A stretch of 64,000 bases of DNA from an uncultured Candidatus Binatia bacterium (GCA_958296235.1 OY282457.1:1860501-1924500), one strand, 5' to 3'; numbered from the stretch's first letter, positions 44,054-52,804 are shown. Notes: generated by a model from the letters alone, not told the origin. Program-made: numbers and translations.

Positions 44054-46456
44054 TTAATCCAGCACCTTCTCTTCTTTGAGTCGGGCGATCGCTTCCGGCG
44101 TATAGCCCAGTACGTCCCGCATCACCTCGTCCGTATGCTGGCCAAGCAACGGCGCGGGCGTGCGAACGCCGTTGGGCGATTCGGCCAGTAACCAGGGGAT
44201 GCCCATATGGAGCCGGGGACCGACTTCCGGGTGAGGCAGGCGCGAGAATGCCCCGCGCGCTTCCAGATTCTTATCTTCCGCAAGGTCAGACGCGCTCATG
44301 GCCGGAAAGGCAGCAACGCCGGCCTCCTGGAGCGTCTGCGTCACGGCCCAGCGGTCGCGCTGGCTGGTCCACTCGGTCAGCAGTTTTTCCAACTCGTCTT
44401 CGTTCGCTTTCCGGTTGGGAGCCGTGCTGAAACGTGCGTCAGGGGCGAGTTGCGGCTGGCCCATAGCCTGGCACAGGGCTTGCCATTCTTCGTCCGAGCC
44501 ACACGCGATCGAGACCCAGGCATCTTCTCCCGCACAACGAAAGCAGTTATGCGGAGCCATGATGGGATCGTGGTTTCCGTCGCGTTCCGGCTGGGAGCCG
44601 TTCATGACGTAGTCCATCCAGCCTTCGGAGACCAGGGCCGCCACCGCATCAAATAGCGACACGTCGATAGACTGGCCCTGGCCGGTGCGTTGCCGGGCGA
44701 CCAGCGCGGCGCAGACTGCCGCGGCGGCGTGAATGCCGCTGTTCGGGTCGCCATACGAAATCCCGACCTCTTGCGGCGAGCCGCCCTGATAGCCGGTGAG
44801 GGAAGACAACCCGCTGACCGGAGCCATAGCCGGGCCATAACCCATATATTTTTTCTGCGGGCCGGAATGGCCAAAACCCGAGATCGAGGCCACAATGATA
44901 TCCGGCTTGATCTGTTTCAAATCGTCGTAACTGAGCCCCAGGTTGTCCATCACGCCGGTCGCAAAATTATCCACCACCACATCGCTCTGCTTGATGAGCG
45001 CTTTGACGATCTCCATCCCCTGCGGTTTGGCGACGTTGAGGAGCAGGCTTTTCTTGCCCATGCTCCACTCGTTGAAAATACCGGAGCGATTCACCCCGCC
45101 TTTCATATCCTTCGGGTAAATAGGCAGCCGACGGGTAATATCCACCCGTGCGTTGGATTCAACCTTAATCACCTCAGCCCCCAGGTGAGCCAGATGCATG
45201 GTGCCGAACGGCCCGGCCCAGACCCAGGTAAAATCCGTCACCCGCACGCCGGCCAGGGGCAGACGGGGATGAGGGGTTGGGGGTTGGGGGTTGGGGGTTG
45301 GGGAGGGGCTTTGCAGTTCGGCGAAGACTTCGGCAGTATGCTCCCCCAGCTGTGGAGCGGGACGACGAATCTGCCACCACGGCTCGCGCAGCTGGTAGGG
45401 TGGGCCGAGATGGGTCAGCTTGCCGGCTTGGGGATGTTCGACATCCACAAAAAACTTGCGCGCGCGGAGATGCGCGTCCTCAGCAAGCTGGGTCATGGTC
45501 TGCACCGGCGCAAAACAGATCCGCCGCTCCTGGCCCATCCGAAACAGTTCATGCACCTTCTGCTGCTGGAACCACTCATCCAGATACATCTTGAGCACAT
45601 CCTGGTTCTTGGCCCGGTCTATACCCCCCTGAAAAATCTCCCAGCTTGCCCACTCGGGATTGCCCATGAGGTCAACCAGGCGTTCCCATTGGTCTTCCTC
45701 CGCAACCACCAGGAAGATGAGGCCGTCCTGACACGCATAAATACCCCACGGGTACAGCAGCCGTTTGCCCAAACGTGAAGCGACCCGCTCGGCGTAGGTA
45801 TAATGGACGAAGCTCTGTTCCATGAAAGAGGACACATAGGCTTGAACGGCGAGATCAATATGTTCTCCACGCCCGGTTTCCAAGGCCCGATAATAAGCGC
45901 CCAGCGTCGCGACCGCGGCCGCCAGCCCGCCCTGGAATCCGGTCTGCTGGCCATAGGCTTTGAGGGGCGGCAGGTCTGGATAGTCTGAGGCCCCAGGGCT
46001 CAACCAGGCCCAGCCGCCGGCATTGGCAACGGTGAGGTCATACGCCTTGTAGTGTGTATACGGACCGGTCAGGCCAAAGGGTGTAATCGAACACATCACC
46101 AGCCGCGGGTTGAGGGCACGAAAGGTCGGATAATCAATGCCGAGTTCCGCCATACGCGGCGGCGCGTAATCGTGGACCAGGATGTCGGCCCACTGCACGA
46201 GCTGGGAGAGGCGGTCTTGCTCCTGCGTCACATCAAGTGTGACACTGCGCTTATTGGTATTGAGGGATAAAAAGAGACCACTCTGCTCGGGGTCTGCTTT
46301 GCCGCCCGGAAAAGGCCCGCGCCAACGGGACTGGTCGCCGCCCGGTTCTTCGGCCTTGACGACATTCGCGCCAAGGTCGGCCATGAGTTTTGTCGCGTAT
46401 GCCGCCGCGGCAAGATGGCCGAGTTCCAGTATTTTGACACCTTCGAGACCCTGCAT
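44054..46456 (-). CDS. Tandem (two-domain) CaiB/BaiF CoA-transferase
   Basis: The product is 800 residues from the ATG at 46456 (AAAGGAGGGAG upstream). It is twice the usual length: two family III CoA-transferase domains (about 1-395 and 412-800) joined by a Pro/Ser/Thr/Asn linker. The second domain keeps the catalytic aspartate in GDPNSGIH, while the matching site of the first reads QTGFQGG without aspartate. The fused form may act as an internal pseudo-dimer with one active site. It is followed on the same strand by the glyoxalase gene 47 bases on. Confidence 0.9.
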   Translation of the reverse strand: MQGLEGVKILELGHLAAAAYATKLMADLGANVVKAEEPGGDQSRWRGPFPGGKADPEQSGLFLSLNTNKRSVTLDVTQEQDRLSQLVQWADILVHDYAPPRMAELGIDYPTFRALNPRLVMCSITPFGLTGPYTHYKAYDLTVANAGGWAWLSPGASDYPDLPPLKAYGQQTGFQGGLAAAVATLGAYYRALETGRGEHIDLAVQAYVSSFMEQSFVHYTYAERVASRLGKRLLYPWGIYACQDGLIFLVVAEEDQWERLVDLMGNPEWASWEIFQGGIDRAKNQDVLKMYLDEWFQQQKVHELFRMGQERRICFAPVQTMTQLAEDAHLRARKFFVDVEHPQAGKLTHLGPPYQLREPWWQIRRPAPQLGEHTAEVFAELQSPSPTPNPQPPTPHPRLPLAGVRVTDFTWVWAGPFGTMHLAHLGAEVIKVESNARVDITRRLPIYPKDMKGGVNRSGIFNEWSMGKKSLLLNVAKPQGMEIVKALIKQSDVVVDNFATGVMDNLGLSYDDLKQIKPDIIVASISGFGHSGPQKKYMGYGPAMAPVSGLSSLTGYQGGSPQEVGISYGDPNSGIHAAAAVCAALVARQRTGQGQSIDVSLFDAVAALVSEGWMDYVMNGSQPERDGNHDPIMAPHNCFRCAGEDAWVSIACGSDEEWQALCQAMGQPQLAPDARFSTAPNRKANEDELEKLLTEWTSQRDRWAVTQTLQEAGVAAFPAMSASDLAEDKNLEARGAFSRLPHPEVGPRLHMGIPWLLAESPNGVRTPAPLLGQHTDEVMRDVLGYTPEAIARLKEEKVLD
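45264..45308 (+). other. G-rich repeat within the CoA-transferase linker
   Basis: The plus strand carries four or more runs of four or five G separated by TT (GGGGTTGGGGGTTGGGGG type). It is the antisense strand of the linker codons. It could form a four-stranded G structure and may vary in length by slippage. Confidence 0.65.
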
Positions 46457-46630
46457 AAACTCCCTCCTTTGCCAGAGCGGATCAGACCCTCCGGCGTCTG
46501 GCCCTGTATCGATCAGCGCAAACTTTCTAACACTCATCGAACGAATTGCCTAATGTTTTTCGTGGTTCTCTCCTGCCTCGGGATTTGCTCTCCTGGTAGG
46601 ACCTGGGGTAGTATTCCTGTCCGCGGATTG

Positions 46631-46684
46631 AAAGAGTAAACATGTCCTGCCCTGATTCCAAGCTGTTGTACACGTTTACTCTTT
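46631..46684. repeat. Hairpin element 2 upstream of NTF2-like gene
   Basis: AAAGAGTAAACATGTCC and GTACACGTTTACTCTTT pair over 17 bases with two mismatches around a 20-base loop. The left arm closely resembles that of the hairpin at 34958. The right arm ends 49 bases before the next start codon. Confidence 0.65.
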
Positions 46685-46733
46685 GAGGTCAATCCAGAAG
46701 GGACACTTCGCAGCAGAGCGCTGGAGCAGTCAT

Positions 46734-47201
46734 ATGAGTGGGATACGCCGTCATCTCTTGATAGGAGTCAGTCTGTTGGGCCTCGGCCTGCTGGCCGGCA
46801 TTGGAGGGGAGCCTGTCCGGGCGGACGACCTGGCTGACATCCGACAGGCATTTGAGGCAGATATCCGATTGTTCAACGGACAAGACCCAACGACGTTCAC
46901 AGCCACAGCCCACGAAAATGTTGTCTTATTCGGCACCCTGTCTCCCTTTGCCGTCGAAGGGAAAGCCGCCATTCAACAACTCGTACAGGAGTATTTTACC
47001 AACCACGATTACGTCAAATGGCAGTCGGTAAACGCGAAATTCCTGGTGATTGAAACGAGCGGGCTGGCGTGGGGGCATTATACCGTGCGAGAGCAACCGC
47101 GGGTTGGGCCGCGGAGAATACTGCATGGCCGCTATACCTTTACCTATGCCAGGGAGGAGGACAAATGGTTGGTCGTTGCCTTGGACTTCTCGCCGCTGTA
47201 A
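46734..47201 (+). CDS. Exported NTF2/SnoaL-like protein 1
   Basis: The product is 155 residues. A signal peptide (HLLIGVSLLGLGLLAGIGG, cut near VRA) precedes a cone-shaped NTF2-like domain: ADIRQAFEADIRLFNGQDPTTF, HENVVLFGTLSPFAVEGKAAI and the closing YTFTYAREEDKWLVVALDFSPL. Such domains bind small ligands or act as simple enzymes. A paralog follows 56 bases downstream. Confidence 0.8.
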   Translation: MSGIRRHLLIGVSLLGLGLLAGIGGEPVRADDLADIRQAFEADIRLFNGQDPTTFTATAHENVVLFGTLSPFAVEGKAAIQQLVQEYFTNHDYVKWQSVNAKFLVIETSGLAWGHYTVREQPRVGPRRILHGRYTFTYAREEDKWLVVALDFSPL

Positions 47202-47257
47202 TGCGGACAAGCCGCAGCCGCCGAAGCGGGAACGCGATGAGAATACGGTGAGGGAAG

Positions 47258-47716
47258 ATGACGCTGCTACGAATCTGCCTTGGGTGCGCCTGGGGCCTCG
47301 TGCTGTACGGGCTGTCTCCGGCCCTCGGACAATCGGAGCGCGCGGCCCTCATTGCCGCTTTCAACGCCGAGATTACCGCCCTCAATACCGGAGACCTGAA
47401 CGCGGCGGTGGCCACTGTCCACGACGAGATCGTCCTGTATGGGCTGTACTCGCCGTTTCCCATCGAGGGCAAGGAGGCATTTCGACAGGCCGTTCAGGAA
47501 TACTTCGATGAACAGGAACACGCCACACTCGAAATCGTCCATCCGAGATATCGCTTGACCGGGGCAACCGGGGTGGCGTGGGGCCACTATCAGCTCACCC
47601 GGAAACTCAAGGGCGAGCCAGTCGATATCACGCCCGGCCAGTATATGCTGACCTATGTGCAGGTCGGGGGCGCATGGCTGGTGATGAGCATGCACTTTGC
47701 CCCCTTACCGCAATAA
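47258..47716 (+). CDS. Exported NTF2/SnoaL-like protein 2
   Basis: The product is 152 residues. A signal peptide (CAWGLVLYGLSPALG) is followed by an NTF2-like domain resembling its upstream neighbour: FNAEITALNTGDLNAAV, HDEIVLYGLYSPFPIEGKEAF, VAWGHYQLTRKL, YMLTYVQVGGAWLVMSMHFAPL. Tandem duplication with moderate divergence. No function is assigned. Confidence 0.8.
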   Translation: MTLLRICLGCAWGLVLYGLSPALGQSERAALIAAFNAEITALNTGDLNAAVATVHDEIVLYGLYSPFPIEGKEAFRQAVQEYFDEQEHATLEIVHPRYRLTGATGVAWGHYQLTRKLKGEPVDITPGQYMLTYVQVGGAWLVMSMHFAPLPQ

Positions 47717-47780
47717 ACACCGCGGCCTGACGGTCGGGGTGAAGAGACATGTCGGGTGCAGCCGTTGCACCCGACAAAAA

Positions 47781-48890
47781 CTAGCTCAGCCCATAAAACT
47801 GCTTTGCGCTCTCGGCTAACACCTTGTGTTTGTTCTCATCCGAGAGCTTCTCGGCAATCATTTGAGGAGCCCCAGGAAAGAAGCCGTCCGGGTGCGGATA
47901 ATCGGTCGCCCACAGAATCTTTTCCGCGCCAACATAGTCCACCAAGTGGGCCAGGCTACCCTCAACCGGTTCGTACGAAATCCAGCACTGGCGCTTGAAA
48001 TACTCGCTGGGGAGCAGTGTCAGGGGTGAATCCGTAAACACCCCATGATCGTCGCAGTGGCGGTCCATGCGGTCCAGCCAGGGGGCCATCCATCCACCGC
48101 CTGACTCCAGAAACGCAATACGCAACTTCGGAAAACGCTCGCATACGCCGTCCCAGATAATGCTCAAACTCGCCAGCATCATTTCCACGGTATGCGAAAC
48201 AATATGGCGTGGGGCCAACTCCTCAAAGCGGTCGGCTCCCGCCGCCGGCATCCCACCCGTCCCCTCGTGAATGCCGATGGCAAAGTCGAGCTCCTGGGCT
48301 TCGGCCCAGAAGACATCGTAATCTCGATGCCCCAGCATACGGTCGTTATACGGGTTCGGACGGAGAAAACCGCTCCGCATCCCCAGTTCATTCCGAGCGT
48401 AGCGCATTTCTTCGATAGCCAGCTCGATAGATTGCATGGGCAGCATGGCCACACCGAACAGCCGGTCAGGATAGGGCGTACAGTAATCGGCCAGCCAGCG
48501 GTTATACGCCCGGCAGGTGGCCGCGGCGAGTTGAGGGTCTGCTATCGCGCCGGAAAAAAGGCCCAGGGTGGGATACAGAAAAACGGCGTCTATGCCGTCC
48601 AGTTCCATGTCCGGCAGACGCGCGTGCGGATCAAAACCGCCTTTCCGGCCTTCGGTGTATTTAATATCGGTCGAAGCCCGGCCGTCCCGCGCGCCAATGG
48701 CACCGGCAAAGCCCAGTCCTTTTTGCCCGCCCAACACGCGGCCTTCAATCCGCAGGCGCTCTTTGCCGTCCGTGTCGACAATCAGTTCGGGCACGCGGTC
48801 CCGGTAGGCCGGGTCAATATAGTTGGCCCAAAAATCGGGGGGTTCTAACACATGGCCGTCCGAATCAATAATATTATACATGCGACTCAT
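47781..48890 (-). CDS. Amidohydrolase family 2 protein
   Basis: The product is 369 residues from the ATG at 48890 (GGGAGGGAC upstream). DSDGHVLEPPDFW replaces the common HxH with DGHV. HEGTGG, SHTVEMMLASL and ATDYPHPDGFFPGAP provide the remaining metal and acid residues of decarboxylase-like amidohydrolases. It probably acts on a carboxylated or hydrated cyclic substrate in the catabolic network. Confidence 0.9.
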   Translation of the reverse strand: MSRMYNIIDSDGHVLEPPDFWANYIDPAYRDRVPELIVDTDGKERLRIEGRVLGGQKGLGFAGAIGARDGRASTDIKYTEGRKGGFDPHARLPDMELDGIDAVFLYPTLGLFSGAIADPQLAAATCRAYNRWLADYCTPYPDRLFGVAMLPMQSIELAIEEMRYARNELGMRSGFLRPNPYNDRMLGHRDYDVFWAEAQELDFAIGIHEGTGGMPAAGADRFEELAPRHIVSHTVEMMLASLSIIWDGVCERFPKLRIAFLESGGGWMAPWLDRMDRHCDDHGVFTDSPLTLLPSEYFKRQCWISYEPVEGSLAHLVDYVGAEKILWATDYPHPDGFFPGAPQMIAEKLSDENKHKVLAESAKQFYGLS

Positions 48891-49053
48891 TGGCGTCCCT
48901 CCCTGCTTATCGCAACGCGCTGCCTTGCGTCCTACCACCTTCTCTGGAGGGGGACAAGCTTTCTGGCATTGCGCCCGTACGACTTGAAACCTGCCAGGGC
49001 AAGACATATGCTCCCGGTAACAATTTTCCTATCTCTAAAGGAGGAGCGACGTC

Positions 49054-49794
49054 ATGAGACCGCCAGAAGTTCAATCCAGTATGAGGCAGTATCCCGGCCA
49101 GGGCGAGACGCCAGTCAATGCCTACTTGAGCCAGCCGACCACAGAGGGGCCGCACCCCGGCGTGATCGTCATCATGGAAGCCTTTGGCTTAAACGATCAC
49201 ATCAAAGACGTGGCCGACCGTTTTGCCCGCGAAGGCTATATTGCGCTGGCCCCGGATATGTATACGCGTGAAGGCAATCCCGACCCGACCGATATCAACG
49301 ACGTGATCAAAGTGATGTTCTCCGTCCCGGACTCTCAGGCCATGGCCGACCTGGACGCCGCGGCCCGGTATATTAAGGGCCGTGCTGACTCCAACGGAAA
49401 AGTTGGCGCTATCGGCTTTTGTTCCGGCGGTCGCTACACCCTGATGTTTGGCTGCACGAGTCAAAACCTGGACGCCGCGGTGGATTCTGCCGGCGGTTTT
49501 ATCATTCAGGACGATTTCCCGCCGACTCGACCGACCTCTCCGATTGATATGGTCAAAGATCTGTCCTGCCCCCTGCTCGGCTTATTCGGCGAAGAGGATC
49601 CCAACCCTTCGCCCGAACACGCCGACCGCCTCAAAGAGGAACTTGACAAGCACGGCAAGACGTATGAGATGCGCATGTATCCCAACGCCGGCCACGCCTT
49701 TTTCGCCGACTATCGAGAGAGCTATCGCCCGGTAGCCGCCCAGGATATGTGGCACCGCGTGCTGCTGTTCTACAACAAACATCTCAGCAACTAG
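49054..49794 (+). CDS. Dienelactone hydrolase family protein
   Basis: The product is 246 residues. The triad is Cys in IGFCSGGRY, Asp in GEEDPNPSPEH and His in NAGHAFFAD, with the MEAFGLN loop glutamate that activates the cysteine. It opens lactones in aromatic ring degradation or similar. A strong AAAGGAGGAG precedes the ATG. Confidence 0.92.
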   Translation: MRPPEVQSSMRQYPGQGETPVNAYLSQPTTEGPHPGVIVIMEAFGLNDHIKDVADRFAREGYIALAPDMYTREGNPDPTDINDVIKVMFSVPDSQAMADLDAAARYIKGRADSNGKVGAIGFCSGGRYTLMFGCTSQNLDAAVDSAGGFIIQDDFPPTRPTSPIDMVKDLSCPLLGLFGEEDPNPSPEHADRLKEELDKHGKTYEMRMYPNAGHAFFADYRESYRPVAAQDMWHRVLLFYNKHLSN

Positions 49795-49798
49795 CCTC

Positions 49799-49832
49799 AT
49801 CTCCCTCTGGAAGAGGGCCGGGGTGAGGGGGC
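49799..49832 (-). repeat. Fragment of the dispersed palindromic element
   Basis: CTCCCTCTGGAAGAGGGCC and GGGGTGAGGGGG match the central hairpin and tail of the larger copies. It lies between the lactone hydrolase and the hotdog genes. Confidence 0.5.
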
Positions 49833-49881
49833 CGGTGTACACCCGCCTCACCCACCAATACTCACAAAAGGAGACACACCC

Positions 49882-50376
49882 ATGGCAGTAGAAAAATTTC
49901 CCGTCGAAGCGAGCCATATCCTCATGTTTGCTCGTTCCGTGGGCGACTATAATGAGATTTATGCCGACGAAGAGTACGCCCAGACCACCGAGCCTGGGTC
50001 CATTATTGCCCCACCCACCTTTGTTCAGGCGAGCGCCCAGTTTGACCCCGACTATTTTCTGCGGCCAAAACCGGGCAAGCCGTGGTTCGGCTCGGGCAAA
50101 GAACCCACGGGCATAAAAAAAGAAGACAGCGGTGGGGGTGGAGGTGGCGGGGGTGGCCTGCACGCCGAACAGCACTATGAATACCACCGCCATCCCAAAC
50201 CGGGCGATGTCCTGACTGCCACGGTAAAACCGGGCAAGAAATGGGAGAAGCAGGGCAAGCGTTCAGGCAAGCTGCTCTTTTCCGAGACCGTCACCGAGTA
50301 CCGCGACCAGAACGGCGAACTCGTTGTCACCGCCCGGAGCGTTGGCGTCCAAACCGAGCGCCCGGTCGATCAGTAG
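49882..50376 (+). CDS. MaoC-like hotdog protein with poly-glycine insert
   Basis: The product is 164 residues with AAAAGGAGA upstream. It is the FAS1-type N-terminal hotdog half: FARSVGDYNEIYADEEYA, GSIIAPPTFVQASAQFD and YEYHRHPKPGDVLTATV. A run of nine glycines (about 88-96) sits where the loop before the hot-dog helix strand continues. It pairs with the next gene, as at 8.8-9.6 kb. Confidence 0.85.
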   Translation: MAVEKFPVEASHILMFARSVGDYNEIYADEEYAQTTEPGSIIAPPTFVQASAQFDPDYFLRPKPGKPWFGSGKEPTGIKKEDSGGGGGGGGGLHAEQHYEYHRHPKPGDVLTATVKPGKKWEKQGKRSGKLLFSETVTEYRDQNGELVVTARSVGVQTERPVDQ

Positions 50377-50386
50377 GAGGGAAACT

Positions 50387-50809
50387 ATGGCATTATCAGC
50401 AAGTCAATTGAAAGTCGGAGATACGCACGAAGAACAAGTGGTCGAAGACCTCAAGCGTACCCAGCTCGTCCAATACGCCGGCGCGTCGGGCGACTATAAT
50501 CCAGTCCATACCGATGAAGTCTTTGTCACCAAAGTAGCCGGCTATCCGTCCGTCTTTGCCCACGGCATGTTATCAATGGGCATGACCGGCAAGATGTTGA
50601 CCAATTATGTCGGCGACGGTCGCCTCACCCAATACGGCGTGCGCTTTACCCGCCAAGTCTGGCCCGGCGATTCCCTGACCGCCAAAGCCACGGTAAAGGC
50701 TATCCGCCAAGAAGAAGGCGGTCACATCGTTGATCTGGATGTCTCGACCGTCAATCAGGACGGGGTTGAAGTCGTCAGCGGCTACGCCTCGGCGCGGGTC
50801 GATCCGTAA
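50387..50809 (+). CDS. MaoC-like (R)-specific enoyl-CoA hydratase subunit
   Basis: The product is 140 residues from the ATG at 50387, ribosome site TAGGAGGG. YAGASGDYNPVHTDE contains the catalytic Asp and His of hydratase 2, and HGMLSMGMTGKMLTNYVG is the following overhang helix. Unlike the other pair in this window, its catalytic residues are intact. It forms a heteromeric hydratase with the upstream gene, 10 bases apart. Confidence 0.9.
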   Translation: MALSASQLKVGDTHEEQVVEDLKRTQLVQYAGASGDYNPVHTDEVFVTKVAGYPSVFAHGMLSMGMTGKMLTNYVGDGRLTQYGVRFTRQVWPGDSLTAKATVKAIRQEEGGHIVDLDVSTVNQDGVEVVSGYASARVDP

Positions 50810-50825
50810 TCCCCTCATCTCATTT

Positions 50826-50855
50826 CCCGCCCCCAGTCGGCCGATTGGGGGCGGG
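50826..50855 (+). terminator. Likely terminator after the hydratase pair
   Basis: CCCGCCCCCA and TGGGGGCGGG form a perfect ten-base stem around a GTCGGCCGAT loop that can itself pair. A weak T-rich tail follows. It lies 17 bases after the stop codon and shields the following methylase gene. Confidence 0.5.
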
Positions 50856-50948
50856 CGGGAACAATCATTTATTTCAGGAAACTAAAAGCCTTGGAGTAGA
50901 GATATGTAGAGATAAAAAGAATGGGACAACCGGAGCGAGGAAGGGCCA

Positions 50949-51815
50949 TTAATAAGTGAGAAGAAGCCGGTCGTGAACAACTTCATCTTCTAATGACTCA
51001 CCTTCACGCTGGAATCGCCGCAGCATACTTCGCCCGCAATCCACAAAAACTTCTCGCTCAAAAAGCCCCTGTGGAATATCCAGATGACAGTCTACCCGTC
51101 CTGATTTCTTCTTGCCGTCAATACTAAGCGCAACTCGCACGCCCCGTTCTTTACAGGTCACGATCTCATCCATGAGACGAGTCAGCTCAAACCCCTGACC
51201 CCGGTACAAAATTGTCTGACTCTGTGTGTACGGAGGATCACAGTATATCAGGTCTCCACTCTCTGCTCTTTGCATGGCCTCGCTGAAGTCCATCTTGATA
51301 AATGTCGCGCCGACAAGCCTCCGTCTCCATATCTGCGCCCGTTGGGCAAACGACCCCGGAGTTATCGGCGTATGTGCGCCACATGGCGTTGACATGTATC
51401 CGTCAGACTTCCGAAACCGTACTACTCCGCCGTAGCAGCTTCGACACAGGAAGAGTAAATCCGCCCCATTTGGGCTGGCGTTATACCGGGCTTTAATGCG
51501 TTCATACCCCTCGGGCTTCTCAAGGGCAGAATATTCATCATATCGTGTCCGATACCACTGAACGACCTGCTCCGGGTCACTGGCCAGGGTTGTCCATATT
51601 TCCATGAGCGGACCAAAGGCATCTGAGCCGATAGCCTGTCGAGGCTGTAAGGCGGCAAGAACAGCCCCACTCCCCAGGAATGGTTCAAAGTATGTCCGAA
51701 TGTCTGTCGGGAAATAGGAGGCGAGCTGGTGGGCAAAGCGCTGCTTGTTGCCGACCCACTTGAGCAACTGAGTCCTGAACGGCGCTACATGTTGAAACTC
51801 AGTGCCGTAAAACAT
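50949..51815 (-). CDS. D12-class DNA adenine-N6 methyltransferase
   Basis: The product is 288 residues. KWVGNKQRF (19-27), the S-adenosylmethionine motif EPFLGSG (44-50) and catalytic DPPY (193-196) identify a Dam/DpnM-type enzyme that methylates adenine in double-stranded DNA. It is divergent from a nuclease-like gene whose start codon overlaps its own (51813-51816). The region is AT-richer than the surroundings. This layout suggests a transferred type II restriction-modification system with the methylase as guardian. Confidence 0.92.
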   Translation of the reverse strand: MFYGTEFQHVAPFRTQLLKWVGNKQRFAHQLASYFPTDIRTYFEPFLGSGAVLAALQPRQAIGSDAFGPLMEIWTTLASDPEQVVQWYRTRYDEYSALEKPEGYERIKARYNASPNGADLLFLCRSCYGGVVRFRKSDGYMSTPCGAHTPITPGSFAQRAQIWRRRLVGATFIKMDFSEAMQRAESGDLIYCDPPYTQSQTILYRGQGFELTRLMDEIVTCKERGVRVALSIDGKKKSGRVDCHLDIPQGLFEREVFVDCGRSMLRRFQREGESLEDEVVHDRLLLTY

Positions 51816-52466
51816 GTTCTTTGTTCGCTCGGTTGGTCAAGAATGTGGCTATACGGAGAGAGGAAGGGGAGAAATTCTTGTACCGTCTCGGGAGCAGGTC
51901 GAGAGTCGGGTAGAAAAGATCGATATTGATCCTGAATGTCTCACCCGCGCGTTGCTGAGGGGTGTGTCGATCTGGGACAAATTGGTGGAGCACTTTGAGC
52001 ATCCTTCACTTGCATGATCAACATGTTGATTGAAGTAGCAGCGAAGGGAAAAGATTGTAACTATGATCCGCGAGCTTTGACAACCGTCACTGGCAATAGA
52101 GTCCCCCTTCGGACATTCGCACGCCGGATGGACGGGGCCTTTCCTTCCGTTGTGAATCCAATCGCAGTCTGGGAAATCAAGGAGTATTACTATACGATGA
52201 CCTTCGGCAGTCGAGTTGCTGACGGCGTATATGAGACTTTGCTTGATGGTATGGAAATTGAGGAACTTGCAACAGCAGAAGGTATTGATGTTCTTCACTA
52301 CCTGATGATCGACGCCCATTACACTTGGTGGGAATGTGGCAAATCCTATTTGTGCCGAATCGTAGATATGCTCCACATGGGCTACGTTGATGAGGTTCTC
52401 GTTGGCAGGGAGATATTTTCTCGTCTCCCCAGCCTCGTGAATAGCTGGGGTGAAAAGATAGTCTGA
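51814..52466 (+). CDS. Probable type II restriction endonuclease-like protein, split in two overlapping frames
   Basis: Two reading frames, 51814-52017 (67 residues) and 52014-52466 (150 residues), overlap by ATGA. Joined, they read as one protein: a helical N-terminus (ESRVEKIDIDPECLTRALL...IWDKLVEHF) and a core with VWEIKEYYYTMTFGSRVADGVYETLLDG and HYTWWECGKSYLCRIVDML. The EIK pattern may be the nuclease active site. A -1 frameshift or translational reinitiation would explain the split. Pairing with the divergent adenine methylase supports a restriction role. The family itself is not one I can name with certainty. Confidence 0.6.
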
Positions 52467-52596
52467 CAATTCCACTGTTGAAATGATATCTCAGCAAGCT
52501 CGATGTGGGTTAAGCGAATATGCTGTCCCTGGGTTGCTCTTCTCCTTGCTCCTGACGGACCATGGTACAAAAAAATATGGAACACACAGTTCTTGA

Positions 52597-52752
52597 TCAT
52601 TTTCTGAGACCGTTCGCTGAATGCCTGTCTCCAGCGTAGCGCTCAATCATCTCGCGGCCTTCTTGCTCCATAGAACGATGATTGCGTCGTGCCAGAAGTT
52701 TTATAGATTGAGGGACTTCCGGCGAAAGGTTGCGAATCGGTAAAGCTGTCAT
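52597..52752 (-). CDS. Short FitA-like ribbon-helix-helix antitoxin, probably truncated
   Basis: The product is 51 residues, too short for most ORF calls. LPIRNLSPEVPQSIKLLARR followed by NHRSMEQEGREMIERYAGDR is the DNA-binding ribbon-helix-helix of FitA/VapB-type antitoxins. The family usually continues with a toxin-binding tail, which is missing, and no PIN toxin follows. The remainder of the 52467-52804 gap holds nothing I recognise. A decayed toxin-antitoxin locus is likely. Confidence 0.6.
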   Translation of the reverse strand: MTALPIRNLSPEVPQSIKLLARRNHRSMEQEGREMIERYAGDRHSANGLRK

Positions 52753-52804
52753 GACTGCGATACGCTAGCATTCGAGTCAGTGGCAGGGAATATGGAGGAA
52801 CACT

